Positions 1-8,424 of a DNA stretch of 64,000 nucleotides are shown piece by piece; the stretch's first letter is position 1; each line of letters opens with the position of its first letter. The position numbers and the translations under genes are program-made. The notes beneath the pieces were generated by a model. That model was not told the DNA's origin, made no database searches, and worked only from the letters and a program-made list of their open reading frames with translations. This stretch comes from Paenibacillus spongiae (lineage in GTDB: Bacteria > Bacillota > Bacilli > Paenibacillales > Paenibacillaceae), in NCBI RefSeq assembly GCF_024734895.1, contig NZ_CP091430.1, positions 3,800,501-3,864,500 on the forward strand, written 5' to 3'.

Positions 1-125
1 CGGCACGCACTTCAACGCACCGCGAACAACAAGAGTCTCTGACAGGAATGGCATCAATAAAAAGTATCCGGTGTTGAAAATGTGTTGATATGTGATGGAG
101 ACATATTTACTGGAGGTATATGGAT

Positions 126-527
126 ATGGATTGGCATAGTATTGCATTGACGGCGGCCGGGGCTATCGGCGGTGGCACGGCAGTGGTTCACGGAATGCTG
201 ATGCAACGGCTGATAATCAGGCAGATCGATGCGGTTTTTGTGGCGGATGGACGGATATCTACACCGATGCAAAGGCTTTTGAAGTTGCTTTTACATTTCA
301 CCTCGTTCAACTGGTTACTCAGCGGGCTCGCCTTGATCGTCGCTGCCATCTGGTTCGAACAGAATGCAAAGCTCGCGACGGGCCTACTTGCTGGCAGTTC
401 TTTTCTTTATGGTACTGCAATATCTCTTTGGGTAATGCGCCGTCTTCATCCTAGCTGGATCTTGATGGCCGTTGCATTCATACTGATCATCTTGGGATTA
501 ATACCGGGGACCGACGGTCCTGCTTAA
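126..527 (+). CDS. small four-helix membrane protein, unknown function
   Basis: Encodes about 133 residues that are almost entirely hydrophobic, with about four predicted membrane segments separated by short polar loops and ending in a Pro/Gly-rich tail. I do not recognise the family. There are two in-frame ATGs, at 120 and 126. The GGAGGT at 112-117 lies 8 nt before the ATG at 126 but only 2 nt before that at 120, so 126 is the better start. It stands alone; the next DNA downstream is gene debris. Confidence 0.6.
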   Translation: MDWHSIALTAAGAIGGGTAVVHGMLMQRLIIRQIDAVFVADGRISTPMQRLLKLLLHFTSFNWLLSGLALIVAAIWFEQNAKLATGLLAGSSFLYGTAISLWVMRRLHPSWILMAVAFILIILGLIPGTDGPA

Positions 528-784
528 ATTCAGTAGGCGTGACCAATAAAAAGTATTTGGAGGAAGGAGGACCCAGATTGATTCTACTCAATAAATCTCA
601 AATACAACGGAGGCAACTCGCATCCATTCGAATTCGGTATTGATTAAGCTCCCTCGATATGATTTGATTTTCTCACGCAAGCTCGTGTATTCGCAGGATT
701 TCATCCCTCTACCTCTTAGACGAGGTTGATGAATGAAAAGAGCTAGGGATTCAATAGGTTGAGCCGTTAGAAGGCGTGCGGGCC

Positions 785-890
785 AAATCGGTCGATTTCT
801 CAAACTTCCGATAAAATTGTTGCAGCAATTTTATGGCCAATACCGGGAATCGACTGGATTAAATCATACTCTTCGATTTCTTCAGCCGGG
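785..890 (-). pseudogene. fragment of IS110-family transposase (C-terminal domain)
   Basis: Read on the minus strand, this stretch encodes IQSIPGIGHKIAATILSE followed by a stop and then EIDRFG. This is the conserved helix-hairpin-helix start of the C-terminal domain of IS110/IS116/IS902 transposases. Neither the catalytic N-terminal part nor the rest of the C-terminus is recognisable, and an in-frame stop follows the SE. It is a scrap of a former insertion sequence abutting the PadR remnant at 893. The flanking 528-785 holds no gene I can support. Confidence 0.6.
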
Positions 891-892
891 GC

Positions 893-1012
893 GATGAATC
901 ACAGGGCGGACGGCGCAAATATTTTAGGATTACCGAGAAAGGCAAGATGACTTACGCCCGGAACAAAAGCAACTGGGAGTATGCAAAATGCGTGCTCGAA
1001 AACTTATTATAG
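893..1012 (+). pseudogene. C-terminal remnant of a PadR-family regulator
   Basis: One frame reads GGRRKYFRITEKG followed by NWEYAKCVLENLL and a stop. This is the end of the winged-helix domain of PadR-like repressors (the wing with RRKYYRLTEKG and the terminal helix). The upstream DNA-binding helices are gone, replaced by the IS110 scrap. PadR genes commonly sit directly before HAAS-domain genes, and a HAAS gene follows here after a GGGAGG site, so this was once a two-gene operon. It has no start codon and is not functional. Confidence 0.7.
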
Positions 1013-1026
1013 GGAGGTTTGTTGTT

Positions 1027-1630
1027 ATGAATGAGAAATTGAACAACTATTTGAACATCGTTTTCGCACCGTACGATGGGGTATAGAGCGTCACCGAATT
1101 AAAGGTCGACCTGCTTTCTGATTTACAGGAGCGGTTCCGTGAACTCAAAGCCGAGGGCAAGGATGATGAAACCGCTTTCGAGAGGACCATTGAAAGCATC
1201 GGAGACATTGAGCAAAACGAGCTTCAATAAATCCATCCTTGTGCGCACCAACTTCAGCAAGTCGGGTCTAGACGGAGCAAAATTCATAGGTGCAAAGCTG
1301 ACCGATGTCAAGCTGACCATGACCGACCTCAGAAAAACAATCTTTGAAAACTGTATGTTTGACGGTGTTGACTTCACATCTTCCGATCTGGCAGGGCTGC
1401 GTCTTGACGGCCAAACCTTCATCGGCGTCAAGTTCGACAAAGCGGCTTTGAACGAAGTTTCGTTCAAGGGCGCGACACTCAAGAATGCGTCTTTCCAAGG
1501 GTCTTTGTTGTCCAAGAAGTACTACCGCGCCATCAAAACCGTCTGCTTTGACGGCGCGGTCATGGATAAGCTGACCTATGCCGCGCTTAAAGGCATGGAG
1601 GCCGATTTGTCCAAGATTACGGTTCGATAA
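1027..1630 (+). pseudogene. broken HAAS-domain / pentapeptide-repeat gene
   Basis: ATG 1027 (after GGGAGG) opens MNEKLNNYLNIVFAPYDG, the start of a HAAS signalling domain. A TAG at 1084-1086 interrupts it, after which the same frame continues through LLSDLQERFRELKAEGKD to SIGDIEQ and stops at 1228. The sequence then resumes one frame over (from about 1210) as a right-handed beta-helix of pentapeptide repeats (TNFSKSGLDGAKFIGAKL and similar) ending at 1630. The parent evidently joined HAAS to a longer pentapeptide solenoid; here there is a nonsense mutation plus an out-of-frame internal deletion. The C-terminal frame is open for 163 codons from 1139 but has no plausible start. Confidence 0.7.
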
Positions 1631-1819
1631 GGAGAAGCAGCAGGACATATCTCGATTCTGTTTACCCAGAACAGGAGGTGAGTCAGATTTTGATTGCCAA
1701 TATTCAGTCTCTTTGATGCATCGAATACACCTTTTTGACAAAGGACTTTCAAGGATGAATAACATAAGAGAATTTATAGTTTAAAACAATAGGGCTAAAA
1801 GTAAAGAGAGGGAAACCAA

Positions 1820-3061
1820 ATGCAAAAGATGATGGCACAAAGCAATAGAGGCTTCTCCGAAACAGGGCTGCGCAGAATGCGCGACGTGCTGGCACGGCAT
1901 GTCGAGTCCGGGAAGATTCCTGGGCTCGTCGCTCTGGTCAGCCGGTACGGTGAGACGCACGTCGAAGCGCTTGGCACGATGCGCCATGACGGTGGCGCGC
2001 CGATGCGCCGGGACACGATCTTCCGGATGGCGTCCACTTCTAAGCCGGTCGCTGTCGCGCCGGTGATGATCCTGCTCGACGAGTGCAGGCTGCGGCTGGA
2101 CGACCCGGTAGAGCCGTGGCTGCCAGAACTCGCCGACCGGCAGGTGCTGAAACGGGCCGACGGCCCGCTGGACGAAACCATGCCGGCGCGGCGGCCGATC
2201 ACCGTACGGGACCTGTTGACCTCCACGTTCGGGCTCGGCATGGATATGACGTCGCTGGGCACTCCGATCATGGGCGCGATCTTAGAGCAGGGGCTCACGC
2301 CCAATCTACCGGAGCCGATGCCCGAGCCGGATGAGTGGATGCGCCGCCTTGGTGCGCTTCCGCTGATGCACCAGCCCGGAGAGCGCTGGCAGTACCACAT
2401 CAGCAACGATCTACTCGGCGTGCTCGTCGCCAGGGTCACGGGCCAATCGTTTGAGACGTTCCTGTGTGAACGCATCTTCGACCCCCTGGGCATGAAGGAC
2501 ACCGGTTTCCACGTGTCCGCCGACAAGATCGACCGGCTGCCGCCCCTCTACGCCCCCAACCCGCAGACCGGAGAGTTCATCGTGTGGGACGAGGCCAAGG
2601 AGGGACGCCACAGCCAGCCTCCGGCGTTCCAGGGCGGCGGAGGTGGACTTTCCTCCACCGTCGACGACTACCACGCCTACTTCCGGATGCTGCTGAATCA
2701 TGGGATGCACGGGACCGAACGGATCCTGTCCCGGCCCGCCGTCCATCTGATGACCACCAACCGCCTCACGCCCGAGCAACAAACCGCCCGAAACGCCATG
2801 GCCAGCAACAACGTCCATGTGTCGCACGGCCAAGGGCAGCACGGCGGCTGGGGCTTCGGGATGGCGGTGCGCACCTACCGTGGTGACTACGCGTCCATCG
2901 GCCAGTTCGGCTGGGACGGCGGAAGCGGCACCTCGACCTACGCCGACCCGGACAACCAGCTCACCGGAATCCTGCTCACCCAGGTCGGGATGTCAAGCCC
3001 GGATTCAGCGCGGCTTATCCACGACTTCTGGACCACGGTCTATCAGGCAATCGAAGACTGA
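1820..3061 (+). CDS. serine hydrolase of the class C beta-lactamase / esterase fold
   Basis: A 413-residue protein with the penicillin-binding-protein/AmpC-like fold. The nucleophile motif SxxK is S-T-S-K near residue 74, in FRMASTSKPV. A Tyr-containing second motif lies in WQYHISNDLLG, and the third-motif region is FGWDGGSGTS in place of KTG or HSG. DPLGMKDTGF is typical of this esterase-like branch. There is no signal peptide, so it is probably cytoplasmic. Start ATG 1820 follows GAGAGGG. The body is much more GC-rich (C/G in nearly every third position) than its AT-rich surroundings, which suggests transfer from a high-GC organism such as an actinomycete. The substrate is unknown; many relatives are esterases or amidases rather than true beta-lactamases. 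Confidence 0.85.
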   Translation: MQKMMAQSNRGFSETGLRRMRDVLARHVESGKIPGLVALVSRYGETHVEALGTMRHDGGAPMRRDTIFRMASTSKPVAVAPVMILLDECRLRLDDPVEPWLPELADRQVLKRADGPLDETMPARRPITVRDLLTSTFGLGMDMTSLGTPIMGAILEQGLTPNLPEPMPEPDEWMRRLGALPLMHQPGERWQYHISNDLLGVLVARVTGQSFETFLCERIFDPLGMKDTGFHVSADKIDRLPPLYAPNPQTGEFIVWDEAKEGRHSQPPAFQGGGGGLSSTVDDYHAYFRMLLNHGMHGTERILSRPAVHLMTTNRLTPEQQTARNAMASNNVHVSHGQGQHGGWGFGMAVRTYRGDYASIGQFGWDGGSGTSTYADPDNQLTGILLTQVGMSSPDSARLIHDFWTTVYQAIED

Positions 3062-3090
3062 CACCGAGCCGCGCGGTTCATCGTTCGTTT

Positions 3091-3125
3091 AAAAAAAGGC
3101 CGGTGAATTTCATCGGCCTTTTTGG
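3091..3125 (+). terminator. rho-independent terminator of the serine hydrolase gene
   Basis: An A7 run, then GGCCG, an 11-nt loop and CGGCC followed by T5. It lies 30 bases after the stop codon. The flanking A and T tracts also pair, so it could act in both directions. Confidence 0.8.
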
Positions 3126-3233
3126 GGCAGAACCTGGACGTGACGCGGCTGTTTTATTAAGCTCCCTCGGCGGCTATCTGACTTCGTCGATCGTCGTAAC
3201 GGGAATCGCGGACCCCCTAGGAACGTAGGAGGA

Positions 3234-3572
3234 ATGAGATTTGAAGATAGAATAGATCATGTGGGTGTAATCGTAAATGATCTCTCTGTAAAGAGTTTTT
3301 TCTCGATGTTTAACCTTGAGGTGCAAGGGGAATGGGAATCGGAAGGAGAGTGGATGGATCAGGTATTTGGGCTTAATGACGTTAAAGCAGCATGTGTAGG
3401 ATTGCCAGACGGTCAGGCATGGATAGAGCTAATCAAATTTTATACGCCGTCTGATGAAAAAGATATTCAGCAACCTTTTGCAAAACCAGCATGGAACGGC
3501 AGGGTAAGAATAGCAGGGCATTTTTGTGGTAGAAAGAAGGGGTTAATTCGGAACTGTCGAAATTACTATTGA
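3234..3572 (+). pseudogene. truncated VOC (glyoxalase-fold) protein
   Basis: The first about 85 residues match the N-terminal half of a vicinal-oxygen-chelate protein: IDHVGVIVNDL, the strand-helix unit, then WIELIKFYTP. After FAKPAW the expected second half (metal-ligand strands and a DPDG-type end) is replaced by a short unrelated tail (RKKGLIRNCRNYY), so a deletion or frameshift has removed it. ATG 3234 is only about 1 base from AGGAGG at 3227-3232, an unusually tight spacing. It is probably a decaying gene; a shortened functional product cannot be excluded. Confidence 0.55.
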
Positions 3573-3595
3573 AGACTACTAATACCAAATAGGTG

Positions 3596-4399
3596 ATGAG
3601 TATAGTGGAGGAATCTGTTTTAGATTTTTATGATGACCTAGCTGAAACTTACCATCTTATTTTCGTTGATTGGAATCATGCTATTTCTTGGCAGGGTGAG
3701 GTTTTAAGCAAAATCATTCATTCAAAACTCGCGAGTCCGGACAAAGTGGATGCCTCACTTTTAGACTGTTCCTGCGGTATCGGCACACAAGCAATAGGAT
3801 TGGCTAATCATGGATTTAAAATAACTGCTACTGATTTGAGTCCAGTATCAATAGAAAGAGCAACAAAAGAGGCAGTATCTTTCGGAGTTGAAATAAGCTT
3901 TGGTGTAGCTGATTTTCGTTCGTTAGAAAAAGAAGTTTCCGGAGTTTTTGATGTCGTTCTTTCCGCAGATAATGCAGTTCCGCATCTTCTGACGGATGAA
4001 GATTTATATCTCGCTGTAATCAATATGTATTCTAAAGTTAAAGATGACGGAGTTCTTCTCATTACAATGAGGGATTACGATGAGCTGGTAAAAGAAAAAC
4101 CTAGAGCTACAGAGCCACGCATTTTCGATAAGGGTAAACGTATTGTTTTTCAGGTTTGGGATTGGGCAGATGACGCGAAAACCTATCAGACCAACCATTT
4201 TTTAATACAAGAAATTAATGGTCAATGGATAACGAAGCATAACAAAACAAGGTACCGAGCTTTATTACGAGATGAATTTAGTCATATTTTGCGTACGGTT
4301 GGGTTCTCGGATATCGAATGGATTATGCCATCAGAATCAGGTTATTACCAGCCTATTGTTACTGCGCGAAAAAATGGTAGATTAAGCTCCCTTACATAA
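3596..4399 (+). CDS. class I SAM-dependent methyltransferase
   Basis: A 267-residue Rossmann-fold methyltransferase. The SAM-binding motif I is LLDCSCGIGTQAIGLA (near residue 57), followed by the acidic end of strand 2 (ITATDLSP) and motif IV FDVVLSADNAVPHL. It resembles small-molecule methyltransferases acting on glycine-type or antibiotic-like substrates, but the substrate cannot be read. A GTG at 3593 directly precedes the ATG at 3596; both are preceded by a weak AGGTG. The last residues (GRLSSLT) are encoded by ATTAAGCTCCCTT, a short word also present near 643 and 3155, so the C-terminus may have been altered by a repeat. Confidence 0.85.
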   Translation: MSIVEESVLDFYDDLAETYHLIFVDWNHAISWQGEVLSKIIHSKLASPDKVDASLLDCSCGIGTQAIGLANHGFKITATDLSPVSIERATKEAVSFGVEISFGVADFRSLEKEVSGVFDVVLSADNAVPHLLTDEDLYLAVINMYSKVKDDGVLLITMRDYDELVKEKPRATEPRIFDKGKRIVFQVWDWADDAKTYQTNHFLIQEINGQWITKHNKTRYRALLRDEFSHILRTVGFSDIEWIMPSESGYYQPIVTARKNGRLSSLT

Positions 4400-4472
4400 A
4401 TTCACGAAAACAGGAAAGTACAGGAATCAGATGGTATAAATATACAGCTTCGCCGTATTTGGAGGTTATGAA

Positions 4473-4961
4473 ATGGCGTTTCCGACACATATTGTATCGG
4501 CAGGCGGAATTGTAGAAGATGGAAATGGAAATATCCTATTAGTAAAAGCCCATGACGATGGTTGGGTGTATCCTGGTGGGATAACTGAAGTTGGAGAAAA
4601 CCTGTTGGATGGCGTGATTCGTGAAATCAAAGAGGAAAGTGGAATAGACGCCACTGTTAGCCATTTAATTAGCGTTGTTTCCAATACAGCGATCCATAAG
4701 TGGTATGACGGTGTGACTGATGTTCCTACGAAGGTCATGTTTGATTTCGTGTGCAAAGCTGCGGGTGGTAAGTTAGCTACTTCTGATGAAACGAGCGAGT
4801 GCAGGTGGGTTCCAAAGGAAAATGTTCTGGATTTGATTACTTTACCCGCAATCCGCATGCGTTATGAAGCATATTTGAACTTTAACGGCTCTGTGAATTA
4901 TATGGAGTACGTCACTGCGACAACCTCAGAATGCAATGTCAAGCTTCAAAGGCGTGTTTAA
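4473..4961 (+). CDS. NUDIX hydrolase
   Basis: A 162-residue protein with a complete Nudix box: Gly-x5-Glu-x7-REIKEESGI, starting in GGITEVGE near residue 36. The box binds Mg2+ and catalyses hydrolysis of nucleoside diphosphate-X compounds. Good GGAGGT at 4461-4466, 6 nt before ATG. The body is typical of small housecleaning Nudix enzymes; the substrate is unknown. It stands alone between a methyltransferase and a VOC gene. Confidence 0.88.
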   Translation: MAFPTHIVSAGGIVEDGNGNILLVKAHDDGWVYPGGITEVGENLLDGVIREIKEESGIDATVSHLISVVSNTAIHKWYDGVTDVPTKVMFDFVCKAAGGKLATSDETSECRWVPKENVLDLITLPAIRMRYEAYLNFNGSVNYMEYVTATTSECNVKLQRRV

Positions 4962-5054
4962 TTGTACGAGGCAGCTTTTAATGTTTTCGGACTAAACCTT
5001 GAATACATTTATCAGGATAGCTAAAAATTTGATGACAGACAGGAGTTAGATACA

Positions 5055-5402
5055 ATGATAAAAGGTTTCGGAGGAATATTTTGGAGAACTAAGAATCTTG
5101 AAGTTGTAAAAAAATGGTACAGTGAAGTGCTGAAGATTGAAATAGAAAATTGGAATGGGACTGTGATAAAACCCCAATTAGGAAATGAGACTATCTTTTC
5201 TTTCTTTACCGAGAATGACAGTTATTTTCCAACAGATCAACAAGTGATGTTAAATTTCGAAGTACATAATCTAAACGAGACTATTAAGCATCTTGAACAT
5301 ATTGGTGTACCTCTTGCAAAGAAAAAAGAGATTAGTGAATTTGGAAAGTTTATTTGGATTGAAGATCCTGAAGGTCGACTGGTCGAGCTTTGGGAGAAAT
5401 AA
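5055..5402 (+). CDS. VOC family (glyoxalase / bleomycin-resistance fold) protein
   Basis: A 115-residue single-module VOC protein: paired beta-alpha-beta-beta-beta units with GGIFWRTKNLEVVKKWYSEV at the N-terminus and FIWIEDPEGRLVELWEK at the end, whose last Glu is the usual metal ligand. Start ATG 5055 follows ACAGGAGTTAGATACA. The 34 bases upstream (5015-5048) recur with three mismatches at 18730-18763, before another VOC-like remnant. A copy of the dispersed palindromic repeat follows the stop codon by 20 bases. Possible roles include drug binding or glyoxalase-like chemistry. Confidence 0.85.
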   Translation: MIKGFGGIFWRTKNLEVVKKWYSEVLKIEIENWNGTVIKPQLGNETIFSFFTENDSYFPTDQQVMLNFEVHNLNETIKHLEHIGVPLAKKKEISEFGKFIWIEDPEGRLVELWEK

Positions 5403-5422
5403 CGAGTTGTAATTCATTTGCT

Positions 5423-5517
5423 ATTGAGCTAACAGGAAACGATAGAAAGGAACAAGACAAAGGTAGCCGGTCAGAAAGATCGGCTGCCTTTTCTCAACTA
5501 ACGGGCAGTTATGCGAA
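5423..5517 (+). repeat. dispersed palindromic repeat, complete copy
   Basis: Three-part element. The left block is ATTGAGCTAACAGGAAACG (5423-5441) plus ATAG. The hairpin is AGGTAGCCG...CGGCTGCCT (5461-5489) with Ts after it. The right block is CTCAACTAACGGGCAGTTAT (5493 on). It lies immediately 3' of the VOC gene and may terminate it. Confidence 0.75.
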
Positions 5518-5570
5518 ATAATTAAAAAAACTCGCCGAAATGGATGACTCTTTTGTGTTCTATAATACCC

Positions 5571-6062
5571 CTAACACAAAACTATAATTCTATAGGGTGT
5601 GGTTTGGGCGGGGATACTTTTTGTGGCAGGTCCGTAAATAACAACCAGATCTCGGTTCGCAGGGCTTCTTGAAAAGAGTTGCCCATTTCTTGATACTATT
5701 AGCGTATATGGAGAAATAATTAATCGTAATCGTCCGTCACTACTCTCCAACTCACTATTAAAATAATCCACTTTAACATTCTGTAATGGGCTATCTTTTA
5801 CCATGACAAGTGCTTGATATTGTGGAGGGTAAATAAGAGGAACAGGTGCATTTCCGTCATAATATCCAGTCACGTGATCTCCTACTGCCACCATTACATG
5901 GTCTACAAAGTAAGTTGTTGGTGACACAACGAAATTTACTGTTGCTCCCATTCCGTTTTCTACAGATATTAATTGATAACAGCCTTCTCTTTCATCAATT
6001 TGACCTGTAAAAAAATCACTAATCATAGTGACCGTCCCGTGAAAAGAATAAAAATTTGTCAT
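5571..6062 (-). CDS. conserved hypothetical protein, beta-rich
   Basis: A 163-residue protein without signal peptide or membrane segment, made of short alternating beta-type stretches (GCYQLISVENGMGATVNFVV, TYFVDHVMVAVGDHVTGYYD). The wording recalls a family of uncharacterised Bacillus/Clostridium proteins whose fold looks like an OB or beta-barrel; I know no function. Start is well supported: GGAGGTCTTGT directly precedes ATG on the minus strand. It is transcribed towards the VOC gene at 5055, with the repeat copy between the convergent genes. Confidence 0.7.
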   Translation of the reverse strand: MTNFYSFHGTVTMISDFFTGQIDEREGCYQLISVENGMGATVNFVVSPTTYFVDHVMVAVGDHVTGYYDGNAPVPLIYPPQYQALVMVKDSPLQNVKVDYFNSELESSDGRLRLIISPYTLIVSRNGQLFSRSPANRDLVVIYGPATKSIPAQTTPYRIIVLC

Positions 6063-6349
6063 ACAAGACCTCCATAGCTTTTTAAAAATAATTCAATAAG
6101 GGGTTTTATATCTCGACATTAGTACAGGCTAATTTACTTTGTTCCAAGTATCGCAGTTGCCAATCTTGTGGATTTAAATGGAGTGCCATTCCATGTTAAA
6201 AGGTTTTCGGCATTTCCTAAGTTTGAACAAAGAAACATTCTCTATTCGTAAAGAAAAAACCCTGTGTTTACAATATGTGGGTTAGTAACTATATGCTTGT
6301 GCAGATGCCCATAAAGGATATGGTGATTCCTCAGTGAATAGCGTGAGTC

Positions 6350-6415
6350 ATTGCGCTAACGGGAAACGATAGTTCAACCATAACAGGGAGCAGACCGCCG
6401 CGGCACTGCTCCCTG
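6350..6415 (+). repeat. dispersed palindromic repeat, copy without right block
   Basis: Left block ATTGCGCTAACGGGAAACG then ATAGTTCAAC (6350-6378) and hairpin CAGGGAGCAG...CTGCTCCCTG with a GCCGCGGC core (6383-6415). It lies in the long intergenic region 6063-6802. The rest of 6063-6340 shows no gene or clear signal. Confidence 0.75.
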
Positions 6416-6549
6416 TTTTCATAGGCTGCCGCATTAGCAAACCGGTACAACTTCTTGTCTTTTATCGATATATGTTGTTGTCCTCCTCGGCGCCATAGAT
6501 GTAAGTGTCTTAATCGAAGAGTTAATTGCAATGAAATATCGGGTATGTT

Positions 6550-6775
6550 AATATTACGCTAACGCTTACGATAGGAGTTGAAGAGGATAATGTAATATTT
6601 CTTGCTGAAGTTTAAAGAATAAAACAAGCTCTGTTTGCTGTGTTTTGTTCTATACTAGCAAGAAAGTTACCTTATTCTTTTCACTCAAATATATCCTTAT
6701 CTGACTCTGCACCGGGTTGGATTTGCCTTATTTTTTGAGCTGCAAGAAAGGTCAACTTTCTTGCGGCTCTTTTTT
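6550..6775 (+). promoter_or_regulatory. attenuator leader of the Lsa-type ABC-F gene
   Basis: A strong intrinsic terminator lies at 6737-6775: GAGCTGCAAGAAAG, loop GTCAA, CTTTCTTGCGGCTC, then T6. An upstream segment, GCAAGAAAGTT at 6658-6668, is perfectly complementary to AACTTTCTTGC at 6754-6764 and could form an antiterminator. This is the arrangement known for drug-inducible ABC-F genes (vmlR, vgaA, lmo0919 type), where ribosome stalling on a leader opens the terminator. A minimal ATG-TAA start-stop at 6590-6595 lies behind purine-rich sites (AGGAG, GAGG). Inference: expression is induced by ribosome-targeting antibiotics. Confidence 0.75.
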
Positions 6776-6802
6776 ATTTGAGAACAAAGGAGGTTTCCTG
6801 AA

Positions 6803-8287
6803 ATGTCATTGGTCAAGGTAACTAATCTGACGTTTGCCTATGACGGCAGTTACGATAACATTTTTGAGCATGTAAGTTTACAAATCGATACCAACTGGAA
6901 ATTGGGCTTTACGGGGAGGAACGGCCGGGGAAAGACTACGTTTCTCAATCTGCTGCTCGGCAGGTATGAATACAGCGGAACGATTTCCTCTAACGTCAGT
7001 TTCGAGTATTTCCCGTTCCACGTCGAACACAAGGAGAACCATACATTCGATGTGATCGCCGACATCTATCCGGACTATGAGCACTGGCAACTCATGCGCG
7101 AGTTTTCGCTGCTGAAGTTGTCAGAAGATGTTTTGTACCGGCCGTTCGATTCGTTGTCCAACGGTGAACAAACGAAGGTGCTGCTGGCGGTCCTGTTTTT
7201 GAAGGAAAACAGCTTTTTGCTTATCGACGAGCCGACAAATCATCTGGATCTGCATGCTCGGAAGCTTGTAAGTGATTATTTGAACGACAAGAGCGGGTTT
7301 ATTTTGGTGTCACACGACCGGGCGTTTCTCGACAATTGTGTGGACCACATTATTTCGATCAATAGGACCAATATTGAAATCCAGAAAGGAAATTTTTCAG
7401 ACTGGTGGGAGAATAAACAACGACAGGACAATTTCGAACTGGCCGAGAACGATAAGCTGAGGAAGGACATTAAGCGGCTGTCCGAAGCGGCCAAGCGAAC
7501 GAGCAACTGGTCGCACGAAGTAGAAAAAACAAAAAACGGCACCCGTAACTCCGGCTCCAAGGTCGACAAAGGGTACATCGGTCACAAGGCCGCCAAAATG
7601 ATGAAGCGATCCAAGTCGATCGAGCAAAGACAGCAATCCGCGATCGAGGATAGATCCCAGCTTCTGAAAAACGTCGATAGCTCGGAAAGCTTGAAAATTT
7701 CGCAGATGACTTATCATAAACCCCAATTGGTCGAGCTTGACCGCGTTTCGATTCATTATGGCGAGAAGAACGTTTGCCATGACATCAGCTTTACTGTCGA
7801 GCAAGGGGACCGCATCGTGCTCTCCGGTCCGAACGGCTCAGGCAAATCCAGTTTGCTCAAATTGATTTGCGGCGAGGAGATACCTTATTCCGGCGTGTTT
7901 CGAAAAGGGAGCCAGATGAAAATTTCCTATGTTTCACAAGACACCTCGCAGTTGCAGGGCAATTTGTCGGAATTCGCCAGATCCAGCGGGATAGACGAAA
8001 GCTTGTTCAAAGCGATTTTGAGAAAACTCGATTTTTCGCGCTTGCAATTCGAAAAGGACATCGCTTCTTTTAGCGGCGGTCAGAAGAAGAAGGTTCTGAT
8101 CGCGAATAGCCTCTGCGAACGCGCTCATTTGCATGTTTGGGACGAACCGCTCAATTTTGTCGACGTCATATCCAGGATGCAAATCGAAGAGCTGCTGCTG
8201 GAGCATTCGCCGACTATCCTTTTTGTGGAGCACGACAGCGAGTTTTGCAAACATATCGCAACAAAAATCGTGGAACTGAAAGTTTAA
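6803..8287 (+). CDS. lsa: Lsa-type ABC-F ribosomal protection protein
   Basis: A 494-residue soluble twin-ATPase without membrane segments. First cassette: Walker A GRNGRGKT (38-45), signature LSNGEQ (118-123), Walker B/DEPTNHLDL (142-150). A linker (about 195-300) rich in Lys/Arg/Glu forms the antibiotic-resistance domain. Second cassette: GPNGSGKSS (342-350), FSGGQ (423-427), WDEPLNFVD. The opening MSLVKVTNLTFAYDGSYDNIFE and overall length are those of the Lsa group. Such proteins enter the ribosomal E site and dislodge lincosamides, pleuromutilins and streptogramin A. GGAGG lies 8 nt before ATG. It is controlled by the attenuator just upstream and sits beside a cfr-like gene with an overlapping drug spectrum. 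Which drugs this copy covers is unknown. Confidence 0.92.
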   Translation: MSLVKVTNLTFAYDGSYDNIFEHVSLQIDTNWKLGFTGRNGRGKTTFLNLLLGRYEYSGTISSNVSFEYFPFHVEHKENHTFDVIADIYPDYEHWQLMREFSLLKLSEDVLYRPFDSLSNGEQTKVLLAVLFLKENSFLLIDEPTNHLDLHARKLVSDYLNDKSGFILVSHDRAFLDNCVDHIISINRTNIEIQKGNFSDWWENKQRQDNFELAENDKLRKDIKRLSEAAKRTSNWSHEVEKTKNGTRNSGSKVDKGYIGHKAAKMMKRSKSIEQRQQSAIEDRSQLLKNVDSSESLKISQMTYHKPQLVELDRVSIHYGEKNVCHDISFTVEQGDRIVLSGPNGSGKSSLLKLICGEEIPYSGVFRKGSQMKISYVSQDTSQLQGNLSEFARSSGIDESLFKAILRKLDFSRLQFEKDIASFSGGQKKKVLIANSLCERAHLHVWDEPLNFVDVISRMQIEELLLEHSPTILFVEHDSEFCKHIATKIVELKV

Positions 8288-8310
8288 CTTACTCTAGGAG
8301 GATGAAAGCG

Positions 8311-8424
8311 ATGATCATTGAGGTTGTAGATGATTATGTGAACCGGTTTCTTCCGGTTGACCCGGTTCACAAAAAAATAAATCTATTGCCGGAGGTTTAC
8401 CAATCTATCGACAGATGCACGTAG
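8311..8424 (+). CDS. putative 37-residue leader peptide upstream of cfr
   Basis: TAGGAGG at 8295-8301 precedes ATG 8311 by 9 bases, an excellent initiation signal; an earlier ATG at 8302 abuts the site and is unlikely to be used. The peptide (MIIEVVDDYVNRFLPVDP...) ends at TAG 8424 and matches nothing I know. Its reading frame overlaps an inverted repeat, GTGAACCGG/CCGGTTCAC (8338-8346 and 8362-8370), and ends just before further hairpins. It could be a stalling leader peptide for cfr, as in erm leaders, or a fortuitous small gene. Confidence 0.45.
   Translation: MIIEVVDDYVNRFLPVDPVHKKINLLPEVYQSIDRCT

Noticed and set aside
588-803. Minus-strand ORF of 71 codons
   Set aside because: It overlaps the transposase scrap in another frame, has no ribosome binding site and no recognisable content.
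1820-3061. Calling the serine hydrolase a true beta-lactamase
   Set aside because: SxxK is present, but the third motif is not KTG or HSG and the esterase-like branch is more likely. There is also no secretion signal.
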